This document shows positions 47,201 to 56,825 of a stretch of 64,000 nucleotides of DNA, piece by piece; position 1 is the stretch's first letter; each line of letters begins with the position of its first letter. The position numbers and the translations under genes were made by a program. The stretch covers positions 25,221,727 through 25,285,726 of the forward strand of contig OX465107.1 in assembly GCA_949987565.1 (NCBI GenBank), read 5' to 3'. The notes beneath the pieces were generated by a model, which was not told the origin of the DNA, did not search any database, and saw nothing but the letters and a program-made list of their open reading frames with translations. This DNA comes from Luidia sarsii. Taxonomy: Eukaryota > Echinodermata > Asteroidea > Paxillosida > Luidiidae.

Positions 47201-49066
47201 ACAGATCCAACAGTCAAAACCCAATGGTTGCAACCTCCTACTCAAACAGCGGCTGACTCTAAATCTCACCCACATCCTCCAATGCCTCCATGGGGCGGAT
47301 AAGAGACAGCCCTGTCAGTGTCAGTGATACTGATAGTTGACCACAAAGATTAGAGGATTCACCATACTGTGATTGGTGAGAACAATTGCCAGTCATACGA
47401 CACTGTGGAAGTTCTCAAGCGGGCTGAAAGTGAAAGGAACAACTAAGGTCAGGATGCCCCTGCCTGCCTGCCTTACCTGAGCCTTGGCCCAGTTAGTCTG
47501 TGTGGACAGTTCTAGTCAGTTCCACATAAAACTGAAGTGAAAGAGGACAACGATTGTAATGTTTTGCAGGACAAACTATGGGAATGTTGTACTTGTAGCC
47601 ATTGTACTACTAGTAGTACTAGTACTACTTGTCCTACCAGTACCACTACTCCGCACTAGTAGTAGTACTCTGAGTAGTACTAGTAGTAGTACTAGCAGTA
47701 CTCAGTAGTAGTACTAGTACTACTAGTACTAGTCTACTACTACTAGTACTAGTACTACTGTATCCTCCAATAACCGGTTTTCGACGATATAAGGACTTTT
47801 CTTCAAACTGAACAATGTGGACGAAAGTATCACACTAAAAGAGGTCCCAGTCACTTTCTCCACACCACAGACTATTAGAATAATCATAGAGAAGGTTGAT
47901 CAAGCCTGTCACTTCCGTAAGATTACCCGGTTTTGTTGACGTCCGCAGCGCACCGCGCAGCAAGCATCGTCACCTATTTTCGTCAGTGGTGTTTAGTAAG
48001 GTGTCCCAGTGCAGCCAAACGCAAAATAAATTCTTAAAATAACTCAAAATGCTGTGTGGCACTGTAAAATTCTTCCCTGTATGTTTTTTTGTGTTCATCT
48101 TTGTTTTTGTTTTTCCACACTGCTTCTAACACTTTCCTCAAATCATTCATAATTTATGCTTAAAACGTATTGGTCTTGTTGATGTCTTCTTTTGTGACGT
48201 TTAAAAAAAACTCCACAATCCTCTTTCTCGCTGCTTCTTCAGTTATGACCTTTCCCAATGTCACTCCAGAGACATATTTCCTCCTTCTTGGTACTTTCTC
48301 TAGCTGCCCTTTTATTTTTTTCATTAAAAAAAAAAGCCTATTGGGCCATGTTACTTTTTGTCTTTAATTAATAATAAAAAATAAATTTCAAAAAATATAT
48401 AAGCGAGACGCCCTATAGGAGGCTCCATAGTTTTTACCCAGAACGGACTGCCTCAAGTTGCGTGATATATTTTTTTTCTACGGATGTTGGGGTTTGTTAT
48501 GGTACACTCAGATTTTTTTTAGGACCAACAATAAAGAAAACTGGAGCTTCGAAGCAACTGCCAATTTTGTACCTAGGAAAATAGACCCCAAAAGAGCAAC
48601 TTTTTGAATAACACGAGTTTGGCCTACTGGAAAAGCCTTAAATTTCCACATTTTCGGGGACGGACAAGAGCAGGAAACCAACTGTAAGATACGAAGTCTG
48701 AGATCGTTATACGGAGTTGTTTTCATAGTGCGATGTGAGTTAGAAGGCTAAGCGGCGAAAACGTGTAGCGTCGAAAACGGGGGTTCCCACGATACTAGTT
48801 CTAGCAATACTGGAGTCATACTCATCATACTCAGTCATCATAGCACTTTAGCAGTAGTGCGTGACGGTGGAGACAAGTAGTTCAAAAAGTTATATTTCTG
48901 ACTTACATCCTCCGTAGTTGAGCCATCGGTAATACTGATTGTATGGGAAAAGACGTTTGTAGTAGACGGGCAGTAGATCGGGGAGTTCATCTTGGCTGTA
49001 TGTGGCACTAGCGCTGGCCGGTTTTGCAGCCGTTTCGACACCTTCCTTGTTGCCAACGTCAGCCAT
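38268..49066 (-). CDS. PRIM1: DNA primase small (catalytic) subunit, spliced, 12 exons
   Basis: Joined on the - strand from 49066 to 38268 the exons give 438 aa; all phases agree. The protein is the catalytic subunit of the primase-polymerase alpha complex, which lays down RNA primers in the nucleus. From memory of human PRIM1 (about 420 aa), the core aligns without gaps and is offset by 19 residues because of a longer N-terminus. Visible motifs: [22 protein letters not shown] near the start; catalytic [10 protein letters not shown] with D128 and D130; zinc cluster C140, C141, C147, C150; SGRRGVHCW; third catalytic Asp D325 in [23 protein letters not shown]. The C-terminus ends SDIKKEF, like human SDLQKDF. 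The start ATG at 49066 has a good context (AAGATGG). In-frame ATGs at 49081 and 49114 are alternatives. The gene is intact and convergent with the composite gene. Confidence 0.96.
38848..38946 (-). CDS. PRIM1: PRIM1 exon 11
   Basis: Acceptor CCCCTGCAG, donor GAGTG|gtaaga, phases 1 to 1. Encodes [20 protein letters not shown] then [13 protein letters not shown], matching the family's C-terminal helix. Confidence 0.93.
39383..39471 (-). CDS. PRIM1: PRIM1 exon 10
   Basis: Acceptor ATGTTGCAG, donor TTAAAG|gtaact, phases 2 to 1. Encodes [20 protein letters not shown] then a basic patch PPSKKRIK, a possible nuclear localisation signal. Confidence 0.92.
39835..40037 (-). CDS. PRIM1: PRIM1 exon 9 (third catalytic Asp)
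   Basis: Acceptor TATCCAG, donor CATCAG|gtatgc, phases 0 to 2. Encodes [20 protein letters not shown] and [13 protein letters not shown], with D325 and the invariant His/Lys-Thr-Gly-Arg. Confidence 0.96.
40514..40611 (-). CDS. PRIM1: PRIM1 exon 8
   Basis: Begins after an AC acceptor (CTGAAC|AT), ends ACCAAG|gtaggt, phases 1 to 0. Encodes [20 protein letters not shown] and [11 protein letters not shown]. With this boundary the length between VPD and the next conserved block equals that of human PRIM1 as I recall it. Confidence 0.88.
40612..41079 (-). other. PRIM1: PRIM1 intron 7, predicted U12-type AT-AC intron
   Basis: The 5' end reads ATATCCTTT (41079 down), the exact minor-spliceosome consensus. 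A TTCCTTGAC branch-site match sits at 40643-40635, with the acceptor CTGAAC ending 24 nt after the branch A. No GT or AG pair here keeps the frame and the family length. The intron also holds a foldback-repeat pair at 40753-40838. Confidence 0.8.
40753..40838. repeat. Foldback element (FB family), both arms
   Basis: Left arm TTTCGATCCCAGCAGGACCT with TTCTCAAAG; right arm CTTTGAGAAAGG with TTCTGCTAGGATCAAAACAT. An unpaired tail carries ATTTTAGTGAGTGAGTAGTTTGC. The best second copy is 57526-57600. Half copies: 27325-27365, 31298-31345, 50502-50546, 55157-55205, 57752-57800 and 19498-19560. Confidence 0.85.
41080..41192 (-). CDS. PRIM1: PRIM1 exon 7
   Basis: Acceptor TTTTTTCAG, phase 2 in, phase 1 out. 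Encodes [20 protein letters not shown] followed by [11 protein letters not shown]. There is no GT donor; the exon ends ACA|ATATCCTTT, the U12-type AT-AC 5' splice site. Confidence 0.93.
41642..41795 (-). repeat. 77-bp tandem duplication in PRIM1 intron 6
   Basis: Two near-identical copies of a unit starting GACTCGTAACTCAGACTCAT, at about 41642 and 41719, with one or two differences. Rich in GACTCA words. Confidence 0.9.
41986..42044 (-). CDS. PRIM1: PRIM1 exon 6
   Basis: Acceptor TTTTCTCAG, donor ATTGA|gtgagt, phases 0 to 2. Short exon [19 protein letters not shown] in the variable linker; HLHP and SI match the family. Confidence 0.88.
42818..42954 (-). CDS. PRIM1: PRIM1 exon 5
   Basis: Acceptor TTACCTCAG, donor GTGAAG|gtaaga, phases 1 to 0. 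Encodes [19 protein letters not shown] and the helix up to EYLSVVK. Confidence 0.95.
42998..44400. mobile_element. M1-family MITE interrupted by a hAT-like element
   Basis: The left half (42998-43137) has GACCATTGAAGTCATCTCCT and TCTGAAAAGAGCCGGTAACT. The right half (44311-44400) has CTTTTTCAGAGCCACACC and GGTGTCACTGCAAAC. Removing the insertion restores an element of about 220 bp like 181-409. Confidence 0.8.
43138..44310. mobile_element. 1173-bp hAT-like non-autonomous transposon with 8-bp TSD
   Basis: Termini are CAGTGTTATAGCTA and its exact complement TAGCTATAACACTG (14 bp). The 8-bp direct repeat GTGTTGAG lies immediately outside both ends (43130-43137 and 44311-44318). An 8-bp duplication and CAGTG-type ends are features of the hAT superfamily. 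No transposase ORF is recognisable inside. It sits in PRIM1 intron 4. Confidence 0.85.
44571..44779. mobile_element. M1-family MITE beside PRIM1 exon 4
   Basis: GTTGGCGGTGACTCCACAT at the left and ACATGGTGTCATGGCAAAC at the right, with GGGCAGTGTGTACTCGTC inside. Its right end lies about 22 bp from the exon 4 donor. Confidence 0.7.
44802..44875 (-). CDS. PRIM1: PRIM1 exon 4 (zinc cluster)
   Basis: Acceptor TTATTTTAG, donor CAAG|gtctgt, phases 2 to 1. Encodes [20 protein letters not shown]. The donor is a weak match to consensus, and a MITE begins about 22 bp downstream of it. Confidence 0.93.
46146..46252 (-). CDS. PRIM1: PRIM1 exon 3 (catalytic Asp pair)
   Basis: Acceptor TACTGCAG, donor GCCA|gtaagt, phases 0 to 2. 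Encodes [18 protein letters not shown] with the metal-binding D128/D130 and the first two zinc cysteines. Confidence 0.95.
46684..46860. mobile_element. MITE with GGGGCCGATTTTACTAA / TTAGTGAGATTGGCCCC ends
   Basis: Arms of about 45 bp pair across the element, including TTTGCGATCATC and GATGATCGCAAA and GGCATTTG words. It lies just downstream of PRIM1 exon 2 (in its intron 2), 16 bp from the donor. Confidence 0.8.
46876..47033 (-). CDS. PRIM1: PRIM1 exon 2
   Basis: Acceptor CCCTGCAG, donor CATCGG|gtgagt, phases 1 to 0. Encodes [18 protein letters not shown] and [14 protein letters not shown], both strongly conserved. Confidence 0.95.
47605..47765. repeat. CTAGTA/TACTAG trinucleotide-type palindromic microsatellite
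   Basis: Mixed ACTAGTAGT and GTAGTACTAG runs that are self-complementary. Similar tracts at 56020-56095 and 56705-56825. Confidence 0.9.
48907..49066 (-). CDS. PRIM1: PRIM1 exon 1
   Basis: Start ATG 49066; donor GGAT|gtaagt; 53 codons plus 1 base. Poorly conserved first 25 residues, then the conserved [15 protein letters not shown] block. Confidence 0.95.
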
Positions 49067-49923
49067 CTTGCTTGTTTTCATGCGCGATGAGATTTGGCGC
49101 GGAATGAATGGCAATAGATGACATACAGAGGGCGCTACACATAGCGCTGAGATTGGTTCGGTTACAATAATAATATTTATTTGTATTGGTCATGGTAGTT
49201 CGGCGGTTTCTGCTGTGAAAATAATGTGCGCGCGTAAAATTATTAACCTCGTGTAACTCTATGCTTACTAATTCAAGAGATAAACATCACGTCCATCCGA
49301 GATTTCGTTTATAGGTTTGGTGTATGCTTTCTCGTTCCTAGCTCTGGCATTCCAAGCAATCTTTAGTTTTTCCCTTTTATAAAAAAATATGAAAAAAATT
49401 AATAAATGAATTGTGCACGTGGTGATGTGTGTGTGTGTATGTGTTGGAGGGACTGTTAGGAGGGGTGTTCCAAATTGCCCGTAAGACAAAACCCCGTCGG
49501 ACTATAGAGCAAGGGAAACTATGAAGGGATTTAGTCGGCCGGCTTTCGGCAAAAGTGTTTCTCAATGTATGGAGCTCAAAGAGTTTCCGTTTCATTTTCA
49601 GGCAACTGAGCTGAGGGCGCTCTTTCAGTTCATGTTTATTTCACATACATTCCAGATTTATTTATTCGTTTATAGGTTTGGTGTAGGCCTATGCTTTCTC
49701 ATTCCTAGCCCCCCCCCCTGTTGGCACAGACGTTTTCGCAGCGAGAGGTACATAATTACATGTATACAAACCAAAGGGGAATTTTTAGAGATGCACAATA
49801 ATTATTTTGACGTTGATAGTGCGCTCAAAAGACTTATCAATCGGTTGTCACCGTAAACACTTGTACCAATACATTTTAACTAGGATTTGTATGGGTTGAT
49901 GGGCCGTCGGGGGACACTCGTTT

Positions 49924-49943
49924 CTAACCCTAACCCTAACCCT
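49924..49943 (+). repeat. Interstitial telomere-like tract (CCCTAA)3
   Basis: CTAACCCTAACCCTAACCCT, three units of the animal telomere C-strand repeat, directly joined to the C-rich minisatellite that follows. Confidence 0.85.
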
Positions 49944-50456
49944 GTCTGCCTGCCTGCCAGTGCCTCCCTGCCCGCCCGTGCCTCCCTGCCCGCCTGCCCG
50001 TGCCTCCCTGCCTCCCTGCCTGTCTGTCCGCCCGCCTCCCTGCCTCCGGCTGTCTGCCCGCCTGCCCGTGCCTCCCTGCCTCCCTGCCTGTCTGTCCGCC
50101 CGCCTCCCTGCCTCCGGCTGTCTGCCCGCCTGCCCGTGCCTCCCTGCCCGCCCGCCTGCCCGTGCCTCCCTGCCCGCCTGCCTGCCCGTGCCTCCCTGCC
50201 TGTCTGCCTGCCTGCCTGCCTGCCTGCCCGCCTGCCTGCCCGTGCCTCCCTGCCCGCCCGCCTGCCCGTGCCTCCGGCTATCCGCCCGCCTCCCTGCCTC
50301 CCTGCCTGCCTGCCTGCCCGCCTGCCTGCCCGTGCCTCCCTGCCCGCTTGCCCGTGCCTTCCTGCCTCCCTGCCTGTCTGTCCGCCCGCCTCCCTGCCTC
50401 CCTGCCCGCCCGCCTGCCCGTGCCTCCGGCTGTCCGCCTGCCTCCCTGCCCGCCCG
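49944..50456. repeat. C-rich CTGCC/TGCCCG minisatellite, 0.5 kb
   Basis: Short units CCTGCCCG, CCTCCCTG and CCGTGCCTCC, with a longer 68-bp period seen twice in the first third and partly again near the end. The - strand is G-rich with many GGG and GGCAGG runs. Open in several frames on both strands because it lacks A and has few T. Confidence 0.92.
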
Positions 50457-51052
50457 ATTCTGTCGATATAAATTATGATAAATCTCAAAAGTTAGTATAG
50501 AGGCCCTGATGTTTCGATCCTAGCAGGACCTTTCTCAAAGGCAAACATAATAAGGACAGAAGGGGGTGAGTAGCATGGAGATGATGTCTCCATCAATCTT
50601 GGTTGCCAGGATGCGGATTCTGTGACGTTGGTGGATAAGGGGGGGGGAGTCGTCAGTGACTCTGGTGTCAATATACAGCAACATCAACTGCAGTGCATTT
50701 TTTTATTTATTATTATTTAGTTTTAAATTCAAACACCTATAAGGGGCGAGCATTCTTGTTAAAAACGAATTTAGGCCTAATCGCGCCTCGTGCTGAAGTG
50801 AATTCTTCAGTAAAATGTGTCAGTATTTTTTTTTTCAAACTTTGGGAAAGAGTGTAAACGAATCATTTAGGTTTGGAAGGAGGAGCAGCCACGCCCCATA
50901 GAGGTTGTCCTCGGTGACGTCATGGTGTGAAGACTCTGTCCATTACTCTTGTCGAGGAAGTGTGTCCGTGCTTTTAGGGGCACGTGCGCTCAATGCACGT
51001 TTTTCAAGAGAAACGATTTCAGGAGTAAATAATTATTGACAAATTCGTCGAC

Positions 51053-51331
51053 ATGCCAGCTGGATTCGTTGTTGAAGATGGCAGCAGTGAAATAAACATG
51101 TATTTAATCCCTGACACGATCCTAGAAAAGCCGCATTTGGACGTCAAAAATCACGCTGACACGACCGAAATGATCCGACCCATCAAACCGTGCAGTGCAG
51201 TGTCCATTTCGAAGCTTGTTTTCACGGAGACCATTCGGGCTAATATAATGTATGCTTGTGCAACGCGTTCCCGTCTGTTGCCATCAGAAAACTATTTTCA
51301 GAATCTCTATCCCTTTTATCCACCTTTTTAA
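51053..51331 (+). CDS. Unrecognised 92-codon ORF in a CpG-richer patch
   Basis: ATG in context GTCGACATGC, product beginning MPAGFVVEDGSSEINMYL and not low complexity. It could be a first coding exon, but no convincing donor was found before its stop. No family recognised. It lies 2 kb upstream of PRIM1 in the opposite orientation. Confidence 0.25.
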   Translation: MPAGFVVEDGSSEINMYLIPDTILEKPHLDVKNHADTTEMIRPIKPCSAVSISKLVFTETIRANIMYACATRSRLLPSENYFQNLYPFYPPF

Positions 51332-51787
51332 AGGTTTTTTTCGCTGAGAAAAAGACTGGTGCTGCGCTAAAAAAGGTGCATTACACATAAAAATGAACGC
51401 CTCAGGGAACCGATAAACACCGATTATACAAGGGTAGGCCTATTTCATTAAATTTTATGTTCTAACCGCGTCCCTGCAGTGCTTCTTAATCTTGAGCAGT
51501 GCAAAAACGAAAACACACACACATTGAATAACACTTTCATCGCTATATTCAGATTGGAATCCAGCACACGGTCAGCTCGACCGACTTGGCGCTGGCCAAG
51601 AGTGGTTATATCATGGAGGAAAGAAATCCTTCATGGTTACGTCCGCACCAGAAAGCAGGAGTTATCTTTTCGAACTCCGCCCGAGCTGCCCGTGCATAAT
51701 ATTCAGGCAGTTGGGAAGGAGTTATATCACCCGTCCGGAGAATTATTACATTCTCCCGTCGACGCAAAAATCATATTATTCTTAGCA

Positions 51788-51879
51788 ACAGTAACTTTAG
51801 CCCTTTTACTCCTTTTTTAACATTTTTGGAAATCCAAAAATGTTTTTAAAAAAAGGAGTAAAAGGGCTAAAGTTACTGT
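51788..51879. repeat. Near-perfect ~43-bp inverted repeat (snapback hairpin)
   Basis: The left arm begins ACAGTAACTTTAGCCCTTTT; the right arm ends AAAAGGGCTAAAGTTACTGT. The loop is about 8 bases. Only a few unpaired bases near the loop. Confidence 0.88.
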
Positions 51880-52768
51880 ACTAGGCTATCATATTCTATG
51901 ACTCTATCCCCTAATCACCCAAAGGCTATGGCTAATCTAAAATTCACTGCAAGTTGTTGTGGTTTTGTAAAGGTCAAACGGAAATGAACAACCAGCTGCT
52001 CGTTTTTTTTGTCCCGCAGTCAGCGACTCGGACAACGGCGTTACGGTCAACGGCAGCTTTTCAACTGACCGTGCCGCCCGGAGCCATGCAGACAGGACTT
52101 GAACGGAACGGATTCAGAATCAGGGCTCAATTTCATAGAAAACACGTGTTAAGCAGGGAATGTCTTCCCCAAACGTAGTTCAGGGAACGGTAGTTCAGGT
52201 TGGGCCAGAGTGACAACAAGTACACTGAATGAATGAGTGGCCAGAGGACAGGGCTTTGGAATCCAAACACTCGATTTAATGTACGGTGAACTATAGAAAA
52301 AGAATACCGGTACACAGAATCACAAAAGAAGTCAGGACGAACAACAGAATGATGGGACACTACTAAGGACCACAATTCAATGAAGGGGGGGCTGATGAGA
52401 AAACAGGGAAAACAAGAAAAGCCTTAATATACAGGGATAGCTCCTGCGTGACGATCGAAGAGATTGTCGACCATTATTTCCCTCGATGCATGTTGGACCT
52501 GACTTGTATTCCAATATTGGTTGCTCACATAACATAATCAGTAATGGAACTTTGGCTGGTAAACCTAATTCTATTGAGGAAGGTTTTTGTATTTATTTTG
52601 GCACTTAAGTGGCTCTATGATGGGGGCCAAATTTCATAGAGGCGCTCGAAGGAACACAACATTGGTCGAGGTCGAAAAATAGGCCTTTCTTAACATTTAT
52701 GCAAATTGTATGCATCGAACTGAAAGCGAGGCTATGAGCGCTAGATTTCCGAGATGTGGGCGAAACAC

Positions 52769-52906
52769 TGCAAGGTTCCACTGTGTGCTCCTCGAACAAG
52801 AGAAATACACCGCCTGAAATCAGCTTCCACCTATTTCCAAAGGATAGAACCCTGAGGGAAAAAGTGGAGTATGGAGATCAGGCGAGATGAGGGACCACTT
52901 TTCAAG
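52769..52906 (+). pseudogene. THAP-domain exon relic, + copy
   Basis: The frame reads CKVPLC, a KSASTYF segment, then IRRDEGPLFK before a donor-like AAG|gtagat. That is the first part of a C2CH THAP zinc finger. A TGA at 52853-52855 breaks it. The second Cys/His pair would lie in a lost downstream exon. Confidence 0.6.
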
Positions 52907-53131
52907 GTAGATTTCTACTTTTAAACGACTTATTTCAGTTAGATTCGTCATGTCTGTAAATGGAATCGTCCATATTGAGTGTTGTCGCGTGTTACTGCAC
53001 GAACGTTACGTAAAGCACAACAAGTTCGTGCAGTAACACGCGACCCGCTCAACATTGACGATTCCATTTACAAACAGTAGGGCCTACGAATCTTACTTTA
53101 AAAAATAAGTCGTTTAAAAGTAGAAATCTTA

Positions 53132-53260
53132 TACTTTGTAAAGTGGCTCCTCATCTCGCCTGATCTTCATAGGGTTCTGCTCTTTGGAATCACTGTAGGT
53201 TGAAGCTGATTTTGGCGGTGTATTTTTCTTGTTGGAGCACAGTGGAACCGCGCAGTGTTT
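53132..53260 (-). pseudogene. THAP-domain exon relic, - copy
   Basis: Reads CAVPLCSNKK, KSASTYSDSK and IRRDEEPLYKV. No internal stop, but several residues before IRRDE are deleted and the donor is changed. It lies inside a 60-codon - strand ORF (53129-53311). Confidence 0.6.
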
Positions 53261-54689
53261 CGCCGACGGAAATCTGTTAGCGCCCATAGCCTCGCTTTCA
53301 GTTCGATGCATACGATTTGCATAAATAATAAGGAAGGCCTATAGCACTTATACGTTGTCTGGTCCAAGGTATTATGCACACATTAACACACCTGTGAACA
53401 TTTCAGCTCAATCCGCCAACCGAGTCTCGAGAAAATAGTGAAAAACCGTTTCATTCGTTTCGCGAAAATGCAACATTCAACAAATTGTTCCTAAAAAGAA
53501 AAACGTTTATAGATCTCGGTGAGACGTAAACGATTTCTTTTACTCTTTTCTCCAAAAATACAACATTTTAGGCAGAAATATTTCAGTGCGAGGTTTCTAC
53601 CATAGCCATCTTCAAACTGTATAAGTTTCATGTAAATCTGTGAACATTTATGTTTTTCGATCTTACCATGGTTGTGTATAAAGGGGCTTTAAGCGCCAAC
53701 ATTTCAAAACGTCATCTTTCATAGGATCGCCTTGCCAACCTACACTTCTCTATTCATTCATGCTAAGTAAAGAAGAAGAGTGGAATACAAGTCAAAAGCG
53801 ATTGACGTCACATCGAGCGGGGTATGTAATCCTGCTAAGCAGATTTTCACCCTTAATTAAGCGGCTCTATGAATTTGTGGCCTGCTCTCCTTGCTGTATG
53901 ATCTGATCGACCGTACAGAACACAGCAGCCAGAGCGCTGCAAGACATGCAAAACTGCAATTTACTCGCTTATTTTTGTATCCTTTAATTAGGCCCTATTT
54001 GTTTTCTGATTGTCGTGATTATTTTGTTTGTGACGCATGGTAACAATTTGAGAGCCACGTGATTGTGATTTAGTTCGCGTTTGGTAGTCCGTCAAGGCTG
54101 TTGCCATTGTATTTGTATTGTGCTGTCATTGTTTGGTCTTGTTGATGCCTTGAGAAACACTAAATGAAAAAAATGAATGAATGAACCTGTTCTCCTATAT
54201 GAACTCAAAAAGTTCCTCAACGCTGGTCATGGAAGCAGGGACAAACTGCGACAATCCGTTCAGCATGAAAATTCTTATTCCTCTTTAATATTGCGCAGGA
54301 TTACAAACCCCATTTCGATGTAACGTCAATTGCTTTTGACTTGTGTTCCACTGTCCTTTGCTTAGCCTGAAACAAAACTAATGAAGTTTTGAGTTTCCTT
54401 GCTCTTTGTATATAAGCCGATCCTCCGATTAACTTTTGGTGCTTGATAAGCGGCTCTATGAAATTGGGCCCAGGTCATGAAGGATGATGGTCACTTTGCA
54501 CGGCAGAGTCTGCCCCGAACTCGCCTGGCAAGACTAGGTAATGAAAACAAATATATTGTGCAAGAACTAGGGAGAGAAAGGAACCCTAGTGCTGCTTCAA
54601 GCTCTTTCAAGCGCTGGAAGGAAAAGCCATGGAGTGGAAAAACTGACCACCACTTTAGCAAAGTTAGTTGACTATTGTTTGAGGAAAGT

Positions 54690-54780
54690 AAGAGCGCTCG
54701 TGCGTTAAGCTATTAGTGGGACCTTGGTTCAAATCCCGCTTCAGTCAAATTTTCTTTGCTACTTTGAATCGACAGGACAT
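54690..54780 (+). mobile_element. SINE 3' part
   Basis: B box GGTTCAAATCCCGC followed by TTCAGTCAAATTTTCTTTGC and TACTTTGAAT, the same tail as the copy at 32161. Confidence 0.6.
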
Positions 54781-56019
54781 CCCACTTCGGAAGTCGGAAG
54801 TCGGTTGATACTTATTAGCCTGGTAAGCCGGCCTGAAATAATCTCCTGCTTCACAGATAACAGCTCGGACTGTGCAGCATCTTTTAGACGTATCAGGCTA
54901 GAAAATAATTGCACGGCTGCTGGCGTAATTTTGTTCGTCCACCAGACACAGTCTAGTATCAAACTAAGGTCCGAAGGTCAAGACAACACAATGGATGAGA
55001 CAGCTTATACTGTCCAAGGATCGTCGATGTCCAGTTATAGGGGTGATCGTCATGAGGTTGTGTCTCAATCTGAAAGTAAATTAGCGTAGTACTCAGAACT
55101 GTGCATAATATCGCACACCCACAGTAGGTGCATCCATAACATCAGTATTCCGTTCTGCCTTTGAAAAAGCTTAGCCCTGCTAGGATCGGAACGTCAGGAC
55201 CTCCTCATTTTTATTTGAGTATTTAATGTAAATTGTGGTTCGTGTTTTTTCCTCGTAATTTTTTTTACTCATTTCCTCAGAGGCTAGTGTATAGTGACAA
55301 GACTTTGATTAAAATTCCCTTATCTGTGATAGAAATGTGTTTTTCATGGAGAGATATACGTCAGTAAAAGGTCATGCGGGATCGAGGGACACACGTGCAG
55401 CAGCGGCAGCACTCAGTTGAGATCCTGATTATTAATGACCCCCACACAATAATTGCATTGATCCACGCACGCTGTTTATACCCAACGCACGTGTCCGTGT
55501 GGAGTAATGGGGGATCCACCTCTCAAATCACGTTGCACGCCTCGTGGATTGAAGATGATATGCAAAATCGGAAGGCTCTTTGATGGACGGTTTTTTTTTG
55601 TCATCCGTCTTGGGTCTTAGATCCCGTGAAGGGGCCAGGTTGCGTTCGATCTGACAGGCCAGTAGTTGATGGACTCAGCTGGTATTAAAACTCATCAAAA
55701 CTCAATCTACGCTCAGTTGCTGTTCTGTTGTCGACATAGGAGCAGGTTTGGTCTCGCCCGTAACCGTCAGACTCGGTGACGAGCGCACGTGTAGTGTACA
55801 GGTGTACAGGTAAATCCTGCTACTGCTACTGCTACTGAGTGCTACTGCTACAGTGCTAGTCTGCTACTGCTAGCAACATCGAACTGCAGTCAAATCTACT
55901 TCTACCTCCAGGATCAAACAAACTTCAAGTTCAAGCAGTAAGTAACTATTATTTATTAAGTAGAGTTATGCTCTGTACCCTATTAAATAACAAGAAATAT
56001 CGTCAACTGACGTAAACTA

Positions 56020-56095
56020 GTAGTAGTACTACTACTACTACTAGTACTACTACTAGTACTAGTACTTGTAGTAGTAGTACTAGTAGTAGTACTTA
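56020..56095. repeat. CTAGTA-type microsatellite
   Basis: Runs of ACTAGTAGTAGTACT with internal palindromes; same class as 47605-47765. Confidence 0.9.
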
Positions 56096-56704
56096 AGTTG
56101 TATTTAACGTCATAGAATTTAGAACTGTTTTGATGTTATGATGACATTTTTGTCGGTGGTTTTAATTTAAGATGAACGAGAACTCACAATGTTTACTGTA
56201 CATGTACATACAGCAATGTGTTTAGAGAATAGTGCTTCGTAAAATACTGCAATATTCCATGATTTTTCTGGATAGGTTTCTGCAGGTTTCCGTATCACAA
56301 GTTCACAACCCTCCAAAAGCCAGTCAGAAAAATAAAACGGCTTTTTAGACAATGTCCAGCTTGACACAACTTCTAAAGAAATGCTTGAATTTAATTTAAT
56401 TGTTTTCCATTTTAATTCTGAATGTTTGTTAGTCTGAGGCACTGTACATCTTATTCGTGTGTATAATTCTAACTTGGTTAATTTCTGCCGCAATTTCGCT
56501 CATTTAGATGTCATCAGTGTGATAATGATTTCCCAAGATTTGTGATGTTCCAGACCCTTTTTTTGTAGGCGTGGTTAAAAGACATGTACCCGGTATATCT
56601 TTCCATCTTTCCTGACACTTTTGATTGAGATAAGTATCGTAATAGTGATCCAGTTCCCGGATCCAGTATGTCCAGGTCCGGGTTCGACACATTCCTGAGT
56701 GCCG

Positions 56705-56825
56705 ATAAACTAGTACTAGTACTAGTACTAGTACTAGTACAGGTACTTAGTACTAGTAGTACTAGTACTTAGTACTAGAGTACTGTACTAGTACTACTAT
56801 TACTAGTAGTAGTACTAGTACGGTG
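56705..56825. repeat. ACTAGT-type microsatellite
   Basis: (ACTAGT)n with TAGTACTAG variants, self-complementary. Confidence 0.9.

Larger units (their letters stand above)
52679..53343. mobile_element. Foldback element with two inverted THAP-domain relics
   Basis: Arms of about 325 bp (52679-53004 and 53024-53343) are diverged reverse complements. The innermost 20 bp (TCGCGTGTTACTGCACGAAC) pair perfectly around a 19-base loop. Both arms carry the same THAP-like exon in opposite orientation. THAP domains occur in P-element transposases and host proteins derived from them. No transposase catalytic part is present. Confidence 0.75.
52118..54472. mobile_element. Cluster of elements with CAATTTCATAGA termini
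   Basis: The end motif GGGCTCAATTTCATAGAAAA occurs at 52122, GGCCAAATTTCATAGAGG at 52627, CTCTATGAATTTGTGGCC at 53862 and CTCTATGAAATTGGGCCC at 54454. The first two and last two are in opposite orientation, as for nested terminal-inverted-repeat elements around the THAP foldback. Exact pairing of ends is uncertain. Confidence 0.5.

Noticed and set aside
46717..47217. 166-codon - strand ORF as a whole protein
   Set aside because: Only 46876-47033 is coding (PRIM1 exon 2); the remainder is flanking intron and MITE.
49880..50500. Four overlapping 166-202-codon Pro/Cys/Leu or Arg/Gly-rich ORFs
   Set aside because: Low-complexity minisatellite open in many frames on both strands, with no start context or domain.
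54724..55089. 121-codon ORF as a gene
   Set aside because: It begins within a SINE tail and shows no domain, splice context or coding-like composition.
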